Source of the DNA: Harmonia axyridis
Taxonomy: Eukaryota > Arthropoda > Insecta > Coleoptera > Coccinellidae
Length of the DNA: 64,000 nt
Assembly: GCF_914767665.1 (NCBI RefSeq)
Contig: NC_059503.1
Location: 20,522,001 to 20,586,000 of the forward strand
Reading direction: 5' to 3'
In this document: piece after piece, positions 59,620 through 64,000 of the stretch
Layout: the number at the start of each line of letters is the position of its first letter
How positions within the stretch are numbered: the stretch's first letter is position 1
Notes under the pieces: model-generated
What the model saw: the letters and a program-made list of their open reading frames with translations, nothing else
The model's database searches: none
What the model was told of the DNA's origin: nothing
Position numbers and translations under genes: made by a program

Positions 59620-59711
59620 CCGGCCTAGTCCGGGAAGTACTACTTTCCGGACTAGGCCGGGAAATGCTACTTTCTCAGAGAAAAAGCGTCCGGGAAGTGA
59701 GCACTTCCCGG
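59620..59711. repeat. Two adjacent GC-rich palindromes sharing CCGGGAAGT
   Basis: 59620-59660 is a palindrome with 20-bp arms (one mismatch, one central base), and 59690-59711 has perfect 10-bp arms with a 2-base loop. Both open with CCGG and contain GGGAAGT/ACTTCC. They are strikingly GC-rich against an AT-rich background. Confidence 0.9.
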
Positions 59712-59719
59712 GTAGGTCT

Positions 59720-59905
59720 GAACTGGATGCATTAAAACTTCCTATCCCAATTCACAGAACTTCGGGCGCATCATCAAAGATGTGTGCAGCCTGGCATTGT
59801 CCACAGCAACACCTTCCTGGCTGTCAATCCAGGCTTGGTCATTGTCTGGCCGCTTTGTAGGCTTTCGACCTTGATCTCTGTTGCTTGACATTGTCCATAA
59901 ATGAC
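59720..59905 (-). pseudogene. Short mariner fragment with internal deletion
   Basis: On the minus strand, TMTKPGLTARKVLL (the stretch after the first catalytic Asp in one mariner group) is joined directly to DNARLHTSLMMRPKF and CELG-EVLMHP (around the second Asp), in another frame. About 40 codons in between are missing. No ends are recognisable. It lies directly beside the GC-rich palindromes. Confidence 0.65.
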
Positions 59906-59990
59906 TCATTTTTCATCTTCAGGCAACATTCACTTCAGAATTCGATTTCATTGCGAGAAATTCTATACAAAAAAACAACAACTGTCTACT

Positions 59991-60208
59991 AAGTAACTTA
60001 AGTGATGGTTTTACATAACAACTGCGAACTAAGTTATTTTACAATTCAGATTTTTATGGAAATACACTGACAGAACTCTCCAAATGGGATGGTTATCAAA
60101 ATACATTGTTATATCGACATAATAAATGATTTAATAGTAGGCTTGCGCCAGAATTGTCAAATAACTTTGTTGACAGTTGTTATGTGAAACTATCACTTGA
60201 GTTTTTTA
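59991..60208. mobile_element. Small MITE, ~218 bp, ~57-bp inverted repeats
   Basis: The left arm (ACTTAAGTGATGGTTTTACA, TAACAACTG, AAGTTATTTTACAATTC) pairs with the right arm, which read in reverse gives ACTCAAGTGATAGTTTCACA, TAACAACTG and AAGTTATTTGACAATTC. The interior of about 100 bp is noncoding. A lone TTCACATAACAACTG at 60347-60361 is part of another copy. Confidence 0.75.
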
Positions 60209-60365
60209 AATTATGTAGAACAATTTCTACAGACATTGCCAGTTTTACGCTATGTAGATTGTTGACATTAGCATGATAATGTATAATTAATAGGATGTTA
60301 CTTATCAAACAAGATAAGGTTTTTAAAAAAATATATGAGATGGCTTCACATAACAACTGACCAAA

Positions 60366-61067
60366 ATTGTAGCATTGTTAAACATCCTGTATACTACGGA
60401 ATATATGGAAAAACAATTAGAATTATCTTGGAAGTGTTGATAAATTGATTAATAGTTAATTGATTCAAATAAAAAATTCGAAAAAATGATAAGAAATTGG
60501 TGTCTATGAAAAAACACTGAGGAAATCAATAGAGTATGCGAAGTCTTTAATTATCGAAATCTTGTTGGCAGTCAATCCAGGTATATTATAGTATAATGAA
60601 AAATAATTCAAATTTGATTCTGAAAACGCGAGGTTAAGTTGCGTACGCAAACTCAAAACTGGAGATAGATTAGTTAGTTCCCTATTTGAGAAATGAATTA
60701 TTCAAAAGTTGCTGATGAAATAGAAAAAATTGTTGCATGAAAAATGGTAATTCATCAAACACGAAGGAAAGGACCAATCGTAATGTTATTCTAAAAATAT
60801 TATGGGATAACAGTAGTAGTGGTCGTGAAGATCAATATGAAGGTTGCTTAATTCTTTTTGAGCGCTCGACTCCGAACCGATTGCTTTATCATTTCATAAA
60901 ATGTCTGTAATTTTCGAATTTCGAGCCGGGATCCCGCTGATCCTTGTACCTGTTTGTCACCTCCTGGCATTTTGTCACCGTCTTAGCAGTACCTAAAAGA
61001 ACAGCTTTTTGCATTATATCACATTATATACTAACTAAGCCCTAGTTGCTTGATATTCCTTTTGAGA
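60366..61067. other. AT-rich stretch without recognised gene
   Basis: Nothing identifiable is seen. Confidence 0.4.
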
Positions 61068-61743
61068 TTTTTGAGATTGAAAAGTACCCGGTTTGATGCA
61101 CACATGACGGTGCTAGTATTAAATCCATATGATTTTTAATTAGTACCAACCTTCAAACGATACGTGTCAGAATTTGACAGCAGTCCGACCATTAGTTTGT
61201 GAGATATTGCGTTGTGGGTGTAGCTACTTTTGTTGTTTAAAAAAGATGGAAAAAAAATAATTTTGGGTGCTGATAAAATATTGCTATTTGAAGGGAAAAA
61301 ATACAGTTGAAGCAAAATCATGGCTTGATGTAGAATATCCGGGGTCTGCACCAGGAAAATCAACCATCATTGATTGGTATATGCTAGGTTTAAACGTGGT
61401 GAAATGAGCACCGAATACAGCGAACGCAGTAGACGCCCTAATTGGGCTTCGAATTGCTTCTGTATTCACCGGATTCGCCAGATCTGGCCCCCAGCGACTT
61501 TTTCCTCTTCTCACACCTCAAAAAAATCGGCTGGAAAGTAATTTAGTGCCCAATAAAGAAGTAATAGCCGAAACAGGGGTCCTCTTTTGAAGCGAAAGAC
61601 AAATCGTACTACAAAAATGGTATCGAAAAGATCGCTATAATCGCTGTATCGCCCTCGAAGGCAACTATGTTGTATAATAAAATCCAATTCAGCCAAAAAA
61701 AATGCGTTTTACTATGATAGACCGGAGACTTTTCAATTGTCCT
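61068..61743 (+). mobile_element. Mariner family A deletion derivative (~676 bp)
   Basis: It has the same ends and 5' leader as 54612-56223 (ATTGAAAAGTACCCGGTTTG; TTAAATCCATATGATTTTTA). The coding part runs from the start through NTVEAKSWLDVEYPGSAPGK and TIIDWYMLGLNVVK-like codons. It is then joined at about 61441 to LGFELLLYSPDSPDLAPSDF (third Asp), ending CIALEGNYVV. The first and second catalytic Asp are lost. It ends CTTTTCAATTGTCCT. It is non-autonomous and keeps both termini. Confidence 0.88.
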
Positions 61744-62049
61744 ATTATTCCAGTTGTTGAGATGATAATTGGAATAGTTCTACTTGATGTCATTATTATT
61801 TTTTTATCACTACCTGAAACAAAAATTATGAAAATTTTATTTCAATATTTTTTCTCCGCCAGCTTTATCGGCAATTCAGATAAATTTTCATTTCAATTCA
61901 ACCGAAAGATTAACTACTTCTGTCTAAGATTCTTAAGCAACTAGCAGAAGTCAGGCAAAGTCGATTAATCGATTATACCAGAACATCTGCATGATGAGGA
62001 AATAGTAATAAAATGTAGGTCGACTGGGAAATTATAGGATGCATACATA

Positions 62050-62103
62050 AAATTAGGTCATCGTCCTAGATCGGAGCGGTCAGGACTAGTGCGATGACCT
62101 AAT
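62050..62103. repeat. 12-bp inverted repeat, hairpin
   Basis: ATTAGGTCATCG and CGATGACCTAAT flank a ~28-base loop which itself holds TCCT/AGGA pairing. It is small and isolated; the function is not apparent. Confidence 0.8.
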
Positions 62104-62434
62104 CGAAAATCCTTCCAAATATTAATTGCTTGAAACGCTTGCGAGTAACTGCAAATTAATTCAATGCAGGCATGTTAGTGGAGAGATACGTTCCAACTGA
62201 AAATCACCGAATAGGAGAAGCAATCGTATAGATTTTATCCTTGACAATTTTATTTATCCTAGAAATTTGGAAAATGTATGTCTAGAAAAATGTCAGGATA
62301 TCCATTGTGGTTTACTTTATATTGATGAATATTGTTTAAAGTCAAACTATATAAAATTCGTCAAACTTGGCTTCAGGACTATTGTAGTGATAGCTCATTC
62401 ATGCTCTGAATGAGCTCCTTGAGACCTCAGTATA

Positions 62435-62459
62435 CAGTACCTATACTGTATACAGCGTG
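62435..62459. repeat. Small palindrome
   Basis: GTATACAGTA and TATACTGTATAC form a short near-perfect hairpin with a two- to three-base centre. Confidence 0.7.
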
Positions 62460-63344
62460 TATCTGAATAACACCGAAGAAATTGAAGTGGGTATTTGATA
62501 AAAAAATTTCTTAAACACCCCCCCCCAGAAAATTTTCTAGGCAAATTTAAGCTTTCAAAGTGTTGAGGAACTATTTGATTTCTTCAATGTTTTTTTTTTG
62601 TAAGTTCGACATAATATTGTATTTTGTATAACTAAAATAAAAATTTCGTATCTACTTTTGTTTATTACACACGGATTTGAGTTGAAATAATGTAACTTAT
62701 ATTTATCTAAATTTGTATATCTTAAAAATTTAAGCTACTAGGTAAAAATGAATACGTTATTTGAATTCAGGACATCAAATTGATATAGAATCAGCTTAAA
62801 AAACCTAGACATGGAAACAACTGTTCCCTTGTAATAATCTTTTAAATGCAATGCGAAAAGATATATCTAAAAAAAAAACTCAATATTTTAACGGGCAGTC
62901 CAGAATTCAGTTCGATATATTCCTTAAAATAACTCATAATAATTCCTTTTAGGTTTCAGCCCGACAATGGCATGAAAATACCAGATGAAAGATCCTGTCG
63001 TTCGATCGAATAGAACATGTAACGCGATAAAATGAGAAATCGGTTGCCATAGAATTGGCTGCAAGAAGATTGATGGTAGTATTTCCAATATGGAAACAAT
63101 GCAAAATTGCTAATTTCTTTGTCATTCATCAGAAAACCGCTGAATCTGACAGGGGGTTATCTGAACCTCGCCAGAAAAGGCAATAACGATGAAATATTGG
63201 AACTATGGTTACATGTTCTACGCCATTTGTTGCCATTGAAATTTCGTGAACATGATTATATTTTCAAGGGACGCGTCTTTCACGTTCTCGTTTATTCTCT
63301 AAAAAATCTTTTTTGAAATTCGAGTCTTCACTATAAAAAACTGG

Positions 63345-64000
63345 TTATTCATTTATGATTCAAAGTATTACCCATCGTTGGCCACTACTTTATCCCATCT
63401 TTCGGGCAGCGTACGAATCCCGCTTTGAAAAAACTGGTCATCTTATGAAGCGATCCATGAATCGATCCAATTTTTTACTTCTTAATAAGACCGGAAGTGC
63501 TGATTATGTCTCTCGTTGTATAAACGCATTAATTGCGTTTGATAACTATCACCTATGCTGTGATTGCCCATTTGTTGTAACCCATTTTTCATCTCCAGTC
63601 ACAATGCAATGCAGAAATTCTTTCCGTCTTGCCTTGCAAGTAGCTGTTCACAAGCAAACAAACGCCCTTCAACATCTCTCAGCTTCAACTCGTACGGCAC
63701 TCAATTTCCTTGTTTCTGAATAATTCCCATGACTTTCAGGCGTTTTTAAATGGCTTGTTGCGTCACTCCCAATGATCCTGCCAATTCTTGTTGCGTTTGA
63801 CCCGAATTTTGATCATGTAATGCCTCCAATTCTGCATCTTCGAAAACCTTCTCTCTTCCACTGCCATGCTCGTCTTCGAAGTCAAAATCGCCGTTCTTGA
63901 AGCGGCACATTCCTTCACTAATAGCGGCCCGACCATAAGTATTAGATGAGCCTCAGCTTCATATTAAAACAGAAAATTAAAACCTTCCGCAAATAACGAG
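63345..64000 (-). mobile_element. Mariner family B, third copy, internally deleted, cut by window edge
   Basis: Minus-strand reading from about 63960: SEGMCRFKNGDFDFEDEHGS (HTH linker) leads to KVFEDAELEAL, NSGQTQQELAGSLGVTQQAI and IIQKQGN-VPYELKLRDVE. After LEMKN (GDEK region, frame shifted) a deletion joins GDSYQTQLMRLYNERH to NQHFRSY-EVKNWIDSWIAS and RTLPERWDKVVANDG, the C-terminus. The second and third catalytic Asp regions are gone. The 3' non-coding end (AATAACCAGTTTTTTATAGT) matches the other family B copies. The N-terminal end continues beyond the window. Confidence 0.82.

Larger units (their letters stand above)
61744..63344. other. Stretch without recognised gene apart from small hairpins
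   Basis: ORFs at 61702-61944 and 63107-63316 have no domain; the first overlaps the mariner end. A C-run (62518-62526) and T-run follow the small hairpins. Confidence 0.4.

Noticed and set aside
63355..63723. 122-codon plus-strand ORF
   Set aside because: It is the antisense of a mariner relic (minus-strand NWIDSWIAS and related motifs).
1..64000. CRISPR arrays, bacterial defence or biosynthetic operons
   Set aside because: No spaced direct repeats and no bacterial-type gene clusters. Spliced gene structure and element types are those of an insect.

Overview
This window looks like insect genomic DNA, most plausibly from a beetle, though the order is a guess. It is AT-rich, has spliced genes with short introns, carries one insect cuticle-type structural protein gene, and is crowded with Tc1/mariner transposons, MITEs, LINEs, a Penelope-like element and solo LTRs. 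I see no bacterial-style operons, CRISPR arrays, tRNA or rRNA genes.

The only ordinary host gene I can support is a two-exon cuticular protein gene on the minus strand (52864-53480). It has a TATA box at 53549-53556, a 266-bp intron after the fourth codon, and a poly(A) signal at 52794-52799. Two other minus-strand open stretches (41743-42009 and 50096-50646) are unassigned; the second has a weak resemblance to a picorna-like capsid.

The rest is mostly a transposon graveyard. From left to right: a diverged interspersed repeat (copies near 1.2-1.7, 7.8-8.2 and 57.7 kb); a tandem unknown repeat (4.6-5.4 kb); a LINE tail (7.2 kb); an internally deleted Tc/mariner relic (9.9-10.3 kb); a Penelope-like GIY-YIG fragment with a hammerhead-like 3' motif (14.0-14.7 kb); a 5'-truncated LINE with an uninterrupted 842-codon ORF (15.0-17.9 kb); a 375-bp tandem duplication (22.0-22.7 kb); a mariner deletion derivative nested inside another mariner (26.2-27.3 kb); MITEs (28.9, 32.8, 37.0 and 60.0 kb); two solo LTRs of one family with 4-bp target duplications (31.3 and 44.1 kb); further mariner and Tc1 relics (33.9, 35.9, 38.5, 42.6, 46.1, 48.9, 59.7, 61.1 and 63.4 kb); and a near full-length mariner with its D,D34D triad still readable, split by a LINE tail (54.6-56.2 kb).

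Beyond the known element types, the window holds several unrelated near-perfect palindromes with little or no loop (17.93, 19.06, 25.66, 34.31, 36.45, 47.20 and 59.62 kb). At least one sits inside former transposase coding sequence, which suggests local templated inverted duplication rather than transposon ends. I found no convincing new multi-gene system. The notable items are this palindrome cluster, the hammerhead-like Penelope terminus, the purine-rich repeat-bearing LTR family and the nested mariner with an in-window empty-site comparison.
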